A model generated the notes under the pieces. The model was not told the DNA's origin. It saw nothing but the letters and a program-made list of their open reading frames with translations, and searched no databases. The position numbers and the translations under genes were made by a program. From Closterium sp. Naga37s-1 (lineage: Eukaryota > Streptophyta > Zygnematophyceae > Desmidiales > Closteriaceae), in contig CANJKZ010001041.1 in assembly GCA_947471745.1 (NCBI GenBank), positions 1 through 64,000 on the forward strand: a stretch of 64,000 bases of DNA. Reading direction: 5' to 3'. Shown one piece after another: positions 1-11,694 of the stretch (positions are counted from its first letter, which is position 1; each line of letters starts with the position of its first letter).

Positions 1-10
1 CTGTGGAAGC

Positions 11-1690
11 ATGACGGCCCTGCCTGAAGATTTCCGGCGAAATCTCCACTCTAGAGTACTGAGTTTTGGAAATGTTGGGAATTCAGGTTATTCCGGACTC
101 TATCGCCTTCTGTCTCCACTCAAGGAGCTGAATGTGATTGACTGCTGTGAGCTTTCGGCCTTCCCACAGTCCGTCTCCGCTATGGAGTCACTCACAACCT
201 CGTTCTTGATGGCTGCGATCTTCACGAGCTGCCGGAGACATCGGGCAGCTTTCAAACCTGGTTTCGCTGAAGCTGTCCAGTAGCAAGCTCGTCACTCTGC
301 CCGACTCGTTTGGGCAGCTGGGGAAGCTGAAGGAATTAGTATTCATGGAATGCAACAGCCTGCTTGAGCTTCCAAACTCCTTCACCAATCTCAACTCCTT
401 GGAAACCCTTTTCATTTACGGTGGTGCTTCTCTAGTAGACCTCCCTCCAGGTTTTGAAACCCTCCCGAAGCTGCGCACTCTCTATCTCTTCAACTGCGTC
501 TTTGCGAGCCTGCCGGACAGGTTCGGGGACCTGCCCGAGCCTGGAAGTGCTCAGGATCGGGACAAAGGCAACGTACAGCAGGAATAGGCTCGAGACCGGC
601 AGCGAATCAGATTACGGAGATGAGTTGGAAGGCGCGTGCGCCCTCCACATGCTTCCCCAGTCCCTGGTTCGCCTCACAGGACTGGTAGAGCTCGTTTTGG
701 AGGGGTGTGAGATGCTGGAGGAGTTGCCGCCAGGCATGGGGGGGCTGTCCAGCCTTAGAGTGCTCGAGGTGAGGAATTGCCCTCAGCTGCGGCTCTTCCC
801 GTCCCTGCTCTCCCCTCCCGTCGTTGCTGCTGCAACTGCCACCCCTGCTCCCCCGTTTCCATCGCTGGAGCAGCTGGAGATATCTGACTGCCCGCGCCTG
901 GAGAGCCTTCCAGAGGGCCTGCATCTGCTGCCTAGACTGGAACACTTGGCTCTTGAAGACTGCCCCAGTCTAGAGCTCACACACCCGAGCCCCTTGCCCC
1001 CCCCCACGTCCCCAACCCCACAGAGCAATACTTTTCTGTCTGCACTCTCCCCACCATCGACCTCCCCCTCCTCCCCTCCTCTTGTTGCGCCCATCTCCCT
1101 TCCGATTTCCATGAAAACCATCATTCTCTCAAACGTCTTCCAGTCAGCCCAGTACCTGCCAGAATCCCTTCTTTCCCTCGCCCAACTCACCCACTTGAAC
1201 ATCTACGACCTTCCATCTCTCCAGCAGCTTATTGCCCCTTCCCTTGTGACCCAGTCCTCAGCCTACGATCAAGCCACCCACAATCACCAATCTGAAAGAT
1301 TTGATTCTGATTCTGATGTGCCTGCCAGATTGGATCTCTTTCCTTCTCTGCAGCATCTTCACATCGCCCTCTCCAACCTCTCTGCACTCTCTGAAACCGT
1401 GGGCAATCTGGCGCAGCTGAAAGTGCTGCTGCTAGAGGAGTGTCCCTGCCATGACCTCCCTTCCTGCGTCCCTCACTAGCCTCTCCAATCTCCAACAACT
1501 GACACTCAAGTCGCTCCCCTTGCTGACCCACATGCCCGAAAATATCGGGCAGCTTAAAGCCCTGCGCAATCTGAGTCTGGAGTCCTGCCAAGCTCTTAAA
1601 GCCCTGCCGTTCTCCGTCACCCTCCTCTCCTCCCTCATGCCTCCAATCAGATTCAGCCATTCAGGCAGGTTGGCAGAGCGAGGAAGGTGA
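11..1690 (+). pseudogene. Plant-type LRR protein, frameshifted fragment
   Basis: Leucine-rich repeats of the plant resistance-protein style (repeats such as LVELVLEGCEMLEELPPGM and LEQLEISDCPRLESLPEGL, with Cys/Asp-containing irregular repeats as in TIR-NBS-LRR proteins). No NB-ARC or TIR domain is visible; the left part lies outside the window. The repeat signal moves between frames: frame 2 near 11-215, frame 3 near 215-540, frame 1 near 520-1479, and frame 2 again from about 1451 to a stop at 1688-1690. The frame changes fall inside repeats and lack splice consensus, so I read them as indels and call a pseudogene. A Pro/Ser/Thr-rich insert lies at about 970-1100. It converges with the minus-strand gene that follows. 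The family call (LRR) is sure; the resistance-gene origin is inference. Confidence 0.7.
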
Positions 1691-1867
1691 AGCAAAGAGT
1701 TGAACGAGTGGGGGAGAGGAGAGAGTCGGGAGAGGAGAGAGCGGGGAGAGAAAGAAGTGGGGAGAATGCAGCGTAGAGAGAGGAGAAATGGAGCGAGTAG
1801 GCAGAGGAGAGAATAGGGAGCGGAGAGAATGGGGTAAGCAGAGTGCGCATGAGTGAGGTGGTCTCAC

Positions 1868-2430
1868 CCGCAACACACTCGGTCGGGGTGATCCCAGAGC
1901 CTTCAGGGCAAGCACAGTAAGGCAGCGCCACCGTCTCACTGGCGGTTGCTGAAGGGAAGGACTTGCAGGTGGCTCCAGTGGGGCACTCGCCACAGGGAGA
2001 GTCTGAGGGGTGGGCATGGGTGCAGTGCGGCATGTGAGCCGATTTTGAGTCGACTCAACAATTAAGGAAGCGACACCGTCCCACTGGCGGTTGCTGAAGG
2101 GAAGGACTTGCAGGTGGCTCCAGTGGGGCACTCGCCACAGGGAGAGTCTGAGGGGTGGGCATGGGTGCAGTGCGGCATGTGAGCCGATTTTGAGTCGACT
2201 CAACAATAAGCGACACCGTCCCACTGGCGGTTGCTGAAGGGAAGGACTTGCAGGTGGCTCCAGTGGGGCACTCGCCAAAGGGAGAGTCTGAGGGGTGGGC
2301 ATGGGTGCAGTGCGGCATGTGAGCCGAGTCGACTCAACAATTAAGGAAGCGACACCGTCCCACTGGGGTTGCTGAAGGGAAGGACTTGCAGGTGACTCCA
2401 GTGGGGCAATCGCCACAGGGAGAGTCTGAG
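1868..2430 (-). repeat. Four- to five-fold partial duplication of the Cys-rich exon
   Basis: Units of about 138-145 bp. The lowest-coordinate copy (1868-2002) is the intact exon with donor GTGAGAC. The copies above it (edges near 2147, about 2280 and about 2425) keep the acceptor CCACCCCTCAG and the first 80-90 bases of the exon, then stop where the intact exon would read CTTACTGTGC. At that point they run into TTGAGTCGACTCAAAA (2043-2058, 2188-2203, shortened at 2326-2335). Confidence 0.85.
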
Positions 2431-4950
2431 GGGTGGGCATGGGTGCAGTGCGGTACGTGAGTACGACTGCTTGTGGGGGATCGAGGTTCCAGAGGGGCGG
2501 GAGGCACGGGGTGAGGCAGAGGAAAGTCGTTCGCATGGGAGATGCGAGAGAGATGCATGTGGTCGCATGAAAGCCGTTGCATATTCACCCCACGGTTGGC
2601 ATGGGTTTGATGTACGAATACATGAGTTGAGATGAGAACAGAAGAGCTAGGAGGCTCACCCCAGAGGCTAGGAGGCTCACCCCAGAGGCAGAAATGATTT
2701 CCGTTGCGATCCACCTCGCATGTGCCACCAGGCACACAGCCCAACGCGTCACAGGTCACATCTGCGGCAGGAGAGGCGGACAGAAAGACGCAACACACAA
2801 AAAAGATATGGGAATGGAATTCTTATCAATATAGTAGTTCTTTCAAAGGACATAAGGGCATCGGAATAAAGTAGGCAGGGGTAAGAGGGCATTGCCGTGG
2901 ACTGAAAATTTGCCAGGAGCTCGGATGCTTGAAATCAAGCAGTGGCAGCATCACAGCTGCCACACCCTTCGGAATCACGCCTTTCGGAATCACACCCTTC
3001 GGAATCACACCCTGCGGAATCACACCCCTCGAAATCACAACCTTTGAAATCACACTCTTTAGGATCACACTTTCCAGAATCACACCCTTTTAGGGGGTGT
3101 CCCTCTATAGGGGGGTCAGCAAGGAACGTACCAGTGGAGTCCACGTTGCAGAGAACAGACGCCACTGAAGCGCCCTTGCGAATCTTCTTCTCCGTGCTAG
3201 GGGACCTGAAGGGCGTGGCAAGTGGAAACTCATGGAGGGAGAGGCGAGTGGAAGCCCACACACTCTATTTGAGGCGTCTCAAAAAGAGAACAGACGCCAC
3301 TGAAGCGCCCTTGCGACATTCTCCTCTGTGCGTGGGAACCTGAAGGGCGTGGCAAGTGGAAGCACACACACGCCATTTGAGGCGTCTAAAAGGAAAACAC
3401 TCGCCACCGAAGCACCCTTGCGGTTCTTCCCCGTGCGTGGGAACCTGAAGAGCATGGCAAGTGGAAGCACACACACGTAACGCTCACAGGACATTGTTTT
3501 ATGTCCCCTTTCCCTCCGTTGTTCCCCCCTACCCAAGCCATGCACTGCTCGCGTCCTCTCGGTGCCCTCTCGCTCCTCGTGCCTCAATCACCGACTTTTG
3601 AGGCGCGTCAAAAGCCATGCACTGCTCTTGCCCTCTCGCTCGTCGTGCCCCAATCACCGCGGGCGGCCACCCAACCCAAGCTCACAGCGGCGCACACGGC
3701 ATCACTGCCACACACCACCCGCCACTCACAACACTCACACAACACCCACCCAACACTCACAGCACTCACAACACCCACCCGCTACTCACACGTCCGCATT
3801 GCCAGGGTTGACCATGCCATCCCCCGCCTTGCCCTGGCAGCCGCGTCTCCCAAACACCATCCATCACCCAACACTCACACACCACCCAACACTCGCTACA
3901 CTCACACACCACCCACCCGCTACTCACACGTCCGCATTGCCCGGGTTGACCATGCCATCCACCGCCTTGCCCTGGCAGCCGCGTTTCCCAAACAGCTGCA
4001 CGCCGCTGCACCAATCAACACCCGAGAAGCCGTCCAATCCACGTTTGCTGCTATCCGCACCGCGGCCCCTCCACCACACCTGCACGGCGGCTCTTCCGCT
4101 GCGCCTTCACAGGCACGTTCACGCAGCGCTGCTTGTTGAAGGCCCAGACCGCGCCCCTCCCAACCGCCACCGTTGTGGAGATGAACGGCTTGCGAACCCA
4201 GTGGTGCTGCTGCTGGCGGTGCTGCTGGCGGTGCTGCTGCTGGCGGTGCTGCTGGCGGTGCTGCTGGCGGTGCTGCTGGCGGTGCTGCTGCCAGTGCTGG
4301 CTGGCGGTGCTTGCTGCCAGTGCTGCTGCCAGTGGTGGCCAGCGCAATCCGCGCATTGACTTTGCTGCTTGCTGCTGTCCACCGCCTTGTCTTCTCCATA
4401 GACACGGCGTTCAGCATGCTTCGCAGTGCGGATCCGCGAGGCTGAGACATGCTCTTAACTCTGCCGTCCCCATACGCTGCATTTATCATCTGAGCTGCTG
4501 CAAGGGACAAAGGAAGAGGATGTGCAGAGAACAGAACAGATTATTTCTTAAACGCCTAAAAAATAGACTCATATGAACTGCTGCAGAGGACGGGAGAATG
4601 TGCAAGGGAGAGAATATGCAAAGAAGAGATCAGAGAGCGGGTATGAGAGAGCAATGGAGTGGGAGAATGGAGGTGTGGAAGTATAATGGAGGCGGGAAAC
4701 AGAAGCGAGGCAGGAGGACAAGAGTGGAGACTCCCTGTTCTTTTGAGGCACCTCAAAAGGAGAAAGGGCATGAATCCGAGAGCCCACAGATCAAGGCAAG
4801 GCCTGACCCCACAAGCCTTGCAGCATAAAGAAACTCTCTCATCGATTGCAGATGAGCATATTAACTGTTTCTCGGAGAAGAATACTGACCGCAAATGAGG
4901 GCGAGGGCGAGCAACAGGAGCCCAGAGCCAGGGCAGCCCATCAACTTCAT
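1868..4950 (-). CDS. Secreted Cys-rich (EGF-like) protein, multi-exon
   Basis: Reading on the minus strand, ATG at 4950 opens a signal peptide (MKLMGCPGSGLLLLALALIC) with donor at about 4892. Exon 2 (about 3928-4497, acceptor CCCTTGCAG) joins in phase and gives AAQMINAAYGDGRVKSMSQP, then a CAG/CCG-rich repeat. Later exons: 3132-3205 (KGASVASVLCNVDSTG), 2681-2761 (VTCDALGCVPGGTCEVDRNG, an EGF-like cysteine pattern ending in FCLW), and 1868-2002 (DSPCGECPTGATCKSFPSAT, then ALPYCACPEGSG). No terminal exon or stop was found below 1868, so the 3' end is missing or unrecognised. Several exons have upstream partial copies that end at palindromes (2043, 2188, 2326, 3268, 3376, 3595). Function unknown; likely extracellular or wall-associated. 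The repeat in exon 2 makes its frame uncertain. Confidence 0.55.
2971..3100 (-). repeat. 15-bp minisatellite, GCDSE coding potential
   Basis: About eight diverged copies of a 15-bp unit. On the minus strand it reads open as GCDSG-KCDPK-ECDFK-GCDFE-GCDSA-GCDSE. It follows directly after a consensus donor (GTACGT at 3131), so it is either intronic or a retained, Cys-rich extension of the secreted protein. Confidence 0.6.
3132..3475 (-). repeat. Triplicated exon edge separated by palindromes
   Basis: Intact exon 3132-3205. Two higher-coordinate copies (about 3286-3342 and 3392-3452) keep the acceptor (CCACGCCCTTCAG or a variant) and most of the exon, but end at TTTGAGGCGTCTCAAAA (3268-3285) and its one-base-shorter derivative (3376-3391) instead of a donor. 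Confidence 0.8.
3595..3614. repeat. Palindrome CTTTTGAGGCGCGTCAAAAG at duplication junction
   Basis: Near-perfect 20-bp palindrome. A block beginning AGCCATGCACTGCTC occurs on both sides (3536 and 3613), so it sits exactly between the two copies of a duplication. Confidence 0.8.
4200..4330. repeat. GGTGCTGCT-type microsatellite
   Basis: Imperfect 9-12-bp repeats of GGTGCTGCTGGC inside exon 2 of the minus-strand secreted gene. They encode Gln/His/Arg or Ala/Pro runs depending on frame. Confidence 0.9.
4740..4759. repeat. Palindrome CTTTTGAGGCACCTCAAAAG
   Basis: Member of the TTTTGAG-N-CG-N-CTCAAAA family with a GGCACC centre, in the first intron of the secreted gene. I could not see a clear duplication around this one. 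Confidence 0.8.
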
Positions 4951-6485
4951 GATTTGTGGGGGTCCCGCGCGAGAGCAGGCGGAAGAGGCGCACAGACGAG
5001 AGCTTGCGCTGTGAAGCGCGGTTCAAAGCGGTGTAGAGTCGCACGGGGTGTCTGCTGCTGTATTGAGTGCGGAGTGTAGCTGAGGTGGGTAGATTGACGG
5101 ATAGTGCGATGCAAGGATAGTATAGTGCAAGGACAGAACTGGCGGAAGGATGGTAGAATCAGAAAGAGGAAAGAATGGCAGGCTTGTTTTCTGGCTTCGA
5201 ATCAGCTGTAATTTATGTTGGCGAGTTACAATCACGGCTCGGAGCCAAGCGTAGTATCAGCCGCCGGGCCATGGCTTCGTTTCGGTTGCGAACTCTAGGA
5301 ACACAATGCGTGCATCAAGACAATCTTGAAACCGAAATTATTTGAGGAACGAGAGAGAGAGAGAGTCGCGCGGCGGACGAGCCAATGTGGATCTAAGAAC
5401 GCGATACGAGCGACGGGTTGCAAGAAACATATGCGAGGGACTTTTGTTCGCGAACCAATGATGCAACGCCGTGGCTTCCCGTTCCAGTCAGACGGGACCA
5501 TGCGACAAGGAGAGGATTCTATGAAACCAGCAGCAGCGTTATCGGAGTGCATTATGCAAGTAACCTTCATAGCACTCGATTGGGAAGACACGGGAGTGGT
5601 AGCTGCCACTGGTTAGAAATCGCTACCAACGGGAATGGCTCCCGCGTTATCCATTCGGACTGGTGCGTGTTGGAGTGACGCGTTCCAAACACAAATCTAA
5701 GAAAATTTCCAGCGACTTCAGGCTTCTGCTGCTGAATCGAAATCAGGGCGCGGTACATTTAGTCTGTTCAATTTGAGGCGCAGTTGAGCCTCGCCCCAAG
5801 CTCCCAGCTGACAAACACCCACACCAGGTAAGCTTGGCGAGGATTCAGAGGAGACGAAATAACGCGAAATAGGGGTGATGCTTTGTCGCAAGTGCAGATC
5901 GAGAACCCATCACTAGTAACAGGACAGATTTTCGCATAATGCGAAAGGAGTGACTTACACACTCAAGCGCGGTTTCCGATACCCCCGAGCCTCGGGTTAC
6001 CAAACAAAGCTGTTGCAGCCTTTCGAGTTCGAAATGGGTCGGAAAGTTGGGTCGGGGCTGCGTGACAACCACACTGCTGGTAACGAGGCATTCAGGTCTA
6101 CAATGAGCTCACTACTGCCCTCATCCGCGCTGTGAATATTCCGCCAACAATATGCAACGCTACAAAATCTAGGTTTTTATGGGTGGTTGTGACATATTTT
6201 GTGGATATAATATTGTAGATTGCTTTCAGAAAAATGTTCTTCTTGTAGGGGGTAGTTAGCCATTGTAATGAAAATTCCTTTCCTTAATTCACGTCCCTGC
6301 TCAACGCGTACAACCACTGTTTCCTGCCAACAACTCTCAAACAATGCACCGTTACCACTCGCGACACTCGCATCGACTACTGTTCCCGCCACTATTTACG
6401 ACGCGACCCAAACTCACGGTTCGGGTGGTAACCCGCACTCCGGAACCCCGCCTCGACAATTCCCTGCCTCGGCGCTAGGCCCGTA
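4951..6485. other. Non-coding stretch upstream of the secreted gene
   Basis: It probably contains the minus-strand promoter. Short open frames are present but none resembles a protein family, and codon use is not convincing. A degenerate palindrome (TTTGAGGCGCAGTTGAG) is at 5773. I see nothing else. Confidence 0.5.
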
Positions 6486-6595
6486 TGTCAAATGTTTGTA
6501 GTCTTTGTGATGTGTGTTATAGGGGGTACAACTGTTAGGGTTATGTTTATGTACCCCAACCAACCTTAGTCAAGCCAATACTTTCATTCTTGACA
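6486..6595 (+). repeat. 5' LTR of copia A
   Basis: 110 bp, TG...CA ends, followed at 6596 by the PBS TGGTATCACC, close to the usual copia initiator-Met tRNA site. Confidence 0.9.
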
Positions 6596-6639
6596 TGGTA
6601 TCACCTAGGTTAGGATCCTGTGAGATCCCGCTAGAGCCT

Positions 6640-7280
6640 CTCGTGCCCGTTGCACGTAGTCTACCATTCCCGTTGCGCCTGTTTCGTCCCGTAGCGCCTC
6701 TTGTGGCCGTTCGTTCCATCCTGTAGCGCCTAAGCGCTTGTCCGTTTCGTCACGAAGCGCCCGTAGCGCCTGTAGCGCCCTTAGCGCTTGCCCGTTCCGT
6801 CGCGAAGCGCCCGTAGCGCCTGTAGCGCCCTTAGCGCCTGCCCGCTTCGTCACGTAGCACCCGTAGCGCTCGTAGTGCCCGTCGCCCGCACCTACCTGCC
6901 CCTCGTTCTGTCCCCTGCCCGTCGCATCACATCCCCTGCCCGTCCCGTCCCCTGCCCGTCGCGTCCCCTGCCCGTCCCGTCCCATCCCAGCGTGTCGCGC
7001 TGCCCGTACCGTCCCGTCCCCTGCGCGTCGCGCTGCCCGTCCCGTCCCCCCCTCCCGTCAGCGCGTCGCGCTGCCCGTACCGTCCCGTCCCCTGCACGTC
7101 GCGCTGCCCGTCCCGTCCCCTGCGCGTCGCGCTGCGCGTCCAGTCGCGTTTCGTCCCCTGCCCGTCGCGTCTCGTCCCCCCCCTCCCGTCGAGTCGCCCC
7201 CAGCCCGTCGCGTCGCGCCCTGCTGTCCCGTCGAGTCGCGTCCTACCCGCCCCGTCGCGTCGCGCCTTCCGCTCAACCTG
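6640..7280 (+). repeat. GC-rich leader repeats of copia A
   Basis: Short tandem units such as GTAGCGCCTGTAGCGCCC, then CCCTGCCCGTCGCGT. They lie between PBS and gag and read as low-complexity Arg/Pro/Ser in any frame. No real gene. Confidence 0.8.
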
Positions 7281-7351
7281 CCGCGCCCTGCTCGGACCCT
7301 CTATGCGTTTAGGGTTTTGGAAGCAGCAGTATCGACCTCTACGGTTCCACT

Positions 7352-8580
7352 ATGGCGACCCCTAGGGTCCTGCGCATTGACGCAGAGGGAAGGCCACTCG
7401 AGTTCTTGGTCTGGCCTCCTGCGTGCGCGCCGCCTCCTAGAGAGCCAGGTTCAGACACACGAGCCTCTGTGGGCGCACGCTTCCGGTGACCTTCTTGAGC
7501 CCGCTAGCCCTGCACCCTTAGCAGCTGACCCACACCTGCAGGACAGTGACCGTTATGCACACGAGCGTGCTGACGTGACCGCGTGGAAGTTGCGTGGACA
7601 TTGCGACCTGCATTGCCTCAGCAGCCTCCTCCCTGAGTCTGAGGAGACCCCTTTACTCAGGTTCGCACGGCTAGTGAGTTCTTGACTGCGATCAAGGCCC
7701 GCTACGCTACTCCCACCATTGTCTCTCTTGGTCTCCTGTTCCTTCCGTTCTTGTTTCCTGACCTCGGCCTCGTTTGAGCGCACTGCTGACTTGACCACTC
7801 ATCTGCGCTCGCTCGATTCTAGCTACCGCGCTGCTTCCACTGACTGCACAGCTTTCACTGCTCCCTCCCCCCATGGCAATTACTATCTAATTCATCGCCA
7901 CTAGCCTCCCTGACCGCCTTGCCTTGGTTCGTGACGCGCTTCTTTTGACCCTAGCGAGCTCACTATCGAGGTCCTTGAGTCGGCCCTCGAGGACGTCGAG
8001 AGCAACCTCCGCTCGGTAGCCTCTGCCTCTGGTGCTGTGCCCCCTCCACTGTTTCACAGGTGCACTGTCCCTCAGCTGCCCACCTTTACTGCCTCCCTCG
8101 CCACTGCCCCTACTGACAGTGACCCGCAGTTGCTGTTACGACTTCTTCGCGGTCTCGGGGTAGGAGTGGCAGGAGGGGTGGTCAGGGTGCGGGCGGAGGC
8201 GGCGGAGGCGGTGGAGGTGGACATGGCGAGCGGGAGTGGCAGGGGCTGGAGGAGCGCCTCGTGCAGTGACCGGTGACTCCCCAGCTGCAGCTGGTGGAGG
8301 TGACGCCTGGGTTCGTCAGCCACCTACTGGTCTGCCAGCTGCAGGGGGTGGAGCAGCTGCGTGGCACCTGAATCAGCGACAGCAGCAGCAGCAGCCCCTC
8401 CTCTCGCAGCAGCCACAGCAGCAGCAGCAGGTTTCGGGGCAAGGGTCAGGTGAGCGTCAGCTGCAGCTGCGGTGTCGTCCACCCTCCCTGCATCTATCAC
8501 GTTCTGACAGGTGCCCGCCGCGGCCAGCCTTGTGGCCGCAGCCACCCACCGGGTCAGTGCTTTGCTCAGCTTACTGACAT
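7352..8580 (+). pseudogene. Gag remnant of copia A
   Basis: An ATG at 7352 opens MATPRVLRIDAEGRPLEFLV, a copia Gag-like start. The frame is lost after about 30 codons and gag-like pieces continue in other frames (for example LRARRLLESQVQTHEP). No zinc knuckle could be recovered. Assignment rests mainly on position. Confidence 0.5.
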
Positions 8581-9216
8581 GGTTCGGTTGGCATACGGCG
8601 TTGACGGCCCTGACCCTGACAGGCTTCCCCTTGTTCAGACGTACAACTCCGCTCTGTGGGGCATGTCGGCTTCTCAGTTGGTTGATCTCTTAGGAACTCC
8701 TCATGCTATGTATGCTGTTGTTTACTCTAGTGCTTCTGACTCTGTTTGCTCGAGTGTTGTTAGCTTAGGTGCTAGTCTTGCTGAGGTTCCTGTTGCTAGT
8801 GTAAGTACTTGTGTAGACACTAGTCCAGGAGCTGCTCCGGAGAACGCTTCGCTGTCTTTCGCTCTGGACTCCAGAGCTTCGCACTGTGTCTTCCGCGACC
8901 GCACTACACTTACCCCGCTTCCTACGCTGGTCTCTGTAGCACTGGCCGATCCCACTTCGGGACCAGTCACTGCTCACTACACTACTACGTTTCTGTGCCC
9001 GGCTGTTCCCTCCGGTTCTCTGACCGGGCTTCCACGTCCCCTCGTTCTCGAGGAACTTCGTGGGCGTAAGGCCGCTCGTGAGTCAGCACGTGGGTGTGCG
9101 AATTGAACCTTCTGGCGAGACAGCGGTTTGTGTCAACGGGGACACGTACGCGCCTCTTGCCACCTTTACTGCTGAGCCGGGCTCTGGTCTCTACACACTT
9201 CACACTGGCCCCCGAG

Positions 9217-9268
<52 letters not shown>

Positions 9269-9274
9269 GCAGCA

Positions 9275-9306
<32 letters not shown>

Positions 9307-9347
9307 GGAAGCAGCAGCAGCAGCAGCAGCGGCAGCAGCAGCAGCAG

Positions 9348-9392
<45 letters not shown>

Positions 9393-10500
9393 CAGCAGCG
9401 GCAGCAACAGCAGCAGCTACTGCCCCCGACCCGTGTGACTGCCCCCCGTCAGGTTCCCGCATCTCACCAGGTTGCCGCGTCTCCCCAGGTAGCTGTGTTT
9501 GGTCAGGTTCTGGTGTTTGGTCCAGTTGTTGCGTCGTGCTCCTCCCGGTCACTTGCCCACCCCACCGTTTTGTGGCACCACCGGATGGGGCACCCGTCCA
9601 TTCTTCGCCAGCACGTTGTGTCTAGTCATCGTCTTGTCTTAGGCCTCCCGCGAGTCTTGCCATCGCTGCCGCCTTCGCTTGCACCACCTTGCGGTCCCTG
9701 TGTCGAGGGTCAGCTGCGCGCCACCCCTCACTCCTCCTCCTTATGTTCGGCCACCGAGCCCTCGAGACTCTCCACTTGGACGTCTGGGGCCCCGCCCCTC
9801 GCCCTGGCCCTGAGCGAAGAGAGTTTCTTTTTGGTGGTCGTTGACGACTACTCTCGCTACACCACAGTGTTCCCCCTGGCGAAGAAGTCTGAGGTGACTT
9901 CTACGCTGATCCGGTGGTTACTTACCACTGCGGACACTCATGGCCGTCGTGTCAACTGTCTTCACTCCGACCGTGGGGTGAGTTTCGCTCTAGCATTCTC
10001 CCTAGATTCTGTCGCGAGCAGGGCATCCGTCAGTCCTGGACGCTTCCAGAGTCCCCATAGCAGAATGGAGTTGCTGAGCGCCTGCATAGGCTTGGTCATG
10101 GAGATTGCACGCACCTCCATGATCCACGCCCGTGCGCCCCATTTTCTGTGGCCCTACACGGTTCGGTACGCCGCTCACCGGCTAGAATCTCTGGCCACGT
10201 GTCTCTCGGCCAGAGGCTTCACCGACAAGTCTCTGGACCGGGGTCCCCTGGTGCTGCGTCGCAATTTCATGACACCTCCGCGGATAAGCTCTCCCTTCGC
10301 GCCCTTCCCTGTGTCTTCCTTGGTTTCCCCATTGACTCCTCTGACTTCACCTTTTACCACCCTCCCCTTCACCTGGTTCTTTGACTCCCGTGACGTTCGT
10401 TTTGTCGAGTCAGTCCCCTACTACACCTGGTACCCCTGTCGAGGTCTTTCGGTACCTCCTCCTCCTCTCTTCCTGACTCCCGCCCCCCCTCCTGCCCCTT
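8580..10500 (+). pseudogene. Protease and integrase remnant of copia A
   Basis: Around 8860-8900 the protease active-site region reads ALDSRASHCVF, so the expected DSGA is DSRA. After a long CAG tract the pre-integrase zinc region is visible (LWHHRMGHPS then PCGPCVEGQ, about 9570-9710). Next come integrase motifs FLVVVDDYSRYTTVFPL (about 9830) and NCLHSDRG (about 9955). Near 10060-10090 the region that should hold the catalytic Glu reads out of frame, giving SPHSRMELLS. Inactive by at least one missense change and two frameshifts. Confidence 0.75.
9219..9413 (+). repeat. CAG trinucleotide tract
   Basis: About 65 nearly uninterrupted CAG/CGG/AAG triplets between the protease and integrase remnants. 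It reads poly-Gln on the plus strand and poly-Ala or poly-Leu on the minus strand. A second CAG-rich tract lies at about 11062-11222. Confidence 0.97.
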
Positions 10501-10535
10501 AGGTACAGCCCCCCCCCAGTCCAGCCCCGTCAGGT

Positions 10536-11185
10536 GTGTCACACGCTACCCCTCCCCCCTCGGTAGCCCCTCAGGTGCCGTCCCCTTCCCCACAGTCCTC
10601 CCAGCCTGCAGCAGACCCTGCGGGAGCTGGTTTTCGTGGCGAGGACCCTGGAGGTGCTAGCTCTAGAGGTGCTGGAGTTGGAGCAGAGAGCGTACTTGTG
10701 CGAGGGCGTGGTTCTGGGGGTGCTGGAGTTGGAGCTGAGCCCGTAACTGCAGGAGACTCTAGTCTTCGGGGAGCTGGTGTTAGTGGAGCTGTCCCTGGGG
10801 GTGCTACGACTGGGGGGGCACCCTCTGCTTGGACCTGGAGAGCCTGGGACGGGCCCTGTTACTTCTGGTGGTGCTGGCTCTGGGGGTGGTGCGACTGGTT
10901 CTTTGGAGAGCGGTCCTGGGCTACCGCCGCACCGGACACTACTCCTCCTCCCCACCCCTACCCGACCCGGCACCAGGCCCGTGTTCGCGGTGCCTGTGAG
11001 GAGCAGCTGGAGTTCGAGCGAGAGGAGCGAGAGCTGGAGCGGCAGCAGCTGGAGCTACAGCGGTTTGAGCAGCAGCAGCAGCAGCAGCAGCCGGAGCAGC
11101 AGCCGGAGTAGGAGCAGCCACAGCAGCAGCCGCAGCAGCAGGAGCAGCAGCAGCCGCCGCAGCTGGAGGAGCAGCGGTCGCAGCC

Positions 11186-11217
<32 letters not shown>

Positions 11218-11694
11218 CACCTCCTCCTCCTGTCTATGGTATTCGGGCCCTCGGTCTCCCCTCTCCTTCTCCTCCCTCCTCCCCTCTCCTCCTGTCCCTG
11301 GTCCTCCGCTTCCTCCCCCTGACCCCTCCCCAGCTGTTTTCCCTCCTTCTCTGCCTCCGTTGTCCCCTCCTCTTCCTCACACTTGGCCCTCGCGTCGCTC
11401 TCTTCGTGCTCGTCCCTCGTCCCCTTCCCTTCTGTGACCTTCGTACTGCCCTGTTTTGTTCTAGTCCGCCTCGTTCGTCTCCTTCTGTACTTTCCTTCTC
11501 CTCCTGAGTCGGCTCTCACTACTTCCCTCTGTACTCCTGTTACGGACTAGTACCGCACGTACTTTCATGTCCTCTCTCGTGTTCTCGCCTCTCTTGTTAC
11601 CGACCCACGTGCTTCGCTGTCCTCTGTCTCCGCTCTTACTGCCGCAGTCACTGAGTTTGCCTCTACTCGCCGCCTTGAGTACGCCACCAGTCTT
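10536..11694 (+). pseudogene. Low-complexity linker of copia A
   Basis: Gly/Ala, Ser/Arg or Glu/Gln-rich open stretches between integrase and RT. Only scattered parts resemble the variable linker seen there in copia polyproteins. No domain recognised. Confidence 0.45.

Noticed and set aside
2043-2335. Regularly spaced repeats as a CRISPR array
   Set aside because: The spaced units are copies of an exon with its acceptor, the spacers are homologous to each other, and the context is eukaryotic.
4740-4759. Palindromes as rho-independent terminators
   Set aside because: Arms are A/T at the outside with no loop or T tract, they occur inside introns and exons, and the host is eukaryotic.
5326-5678. 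Possible small genes between the secreted gene and copia A
   Set aside because: Short, overlapping, unlike known proteins and without codon bias; I could not support any of them.
6605-7312. Arg/Gly-rich frames at 6.6-7.3 kb as genes
   Set aside because: They fall in the repetitive leader of copia A, just after the PBS, and have no domain or start context.
8985-9552. Long poly-Ala and poly-Leu minus-strand frames
   Set aside because: They are the complement of the CAG tract of copia A and have no other coding signal.
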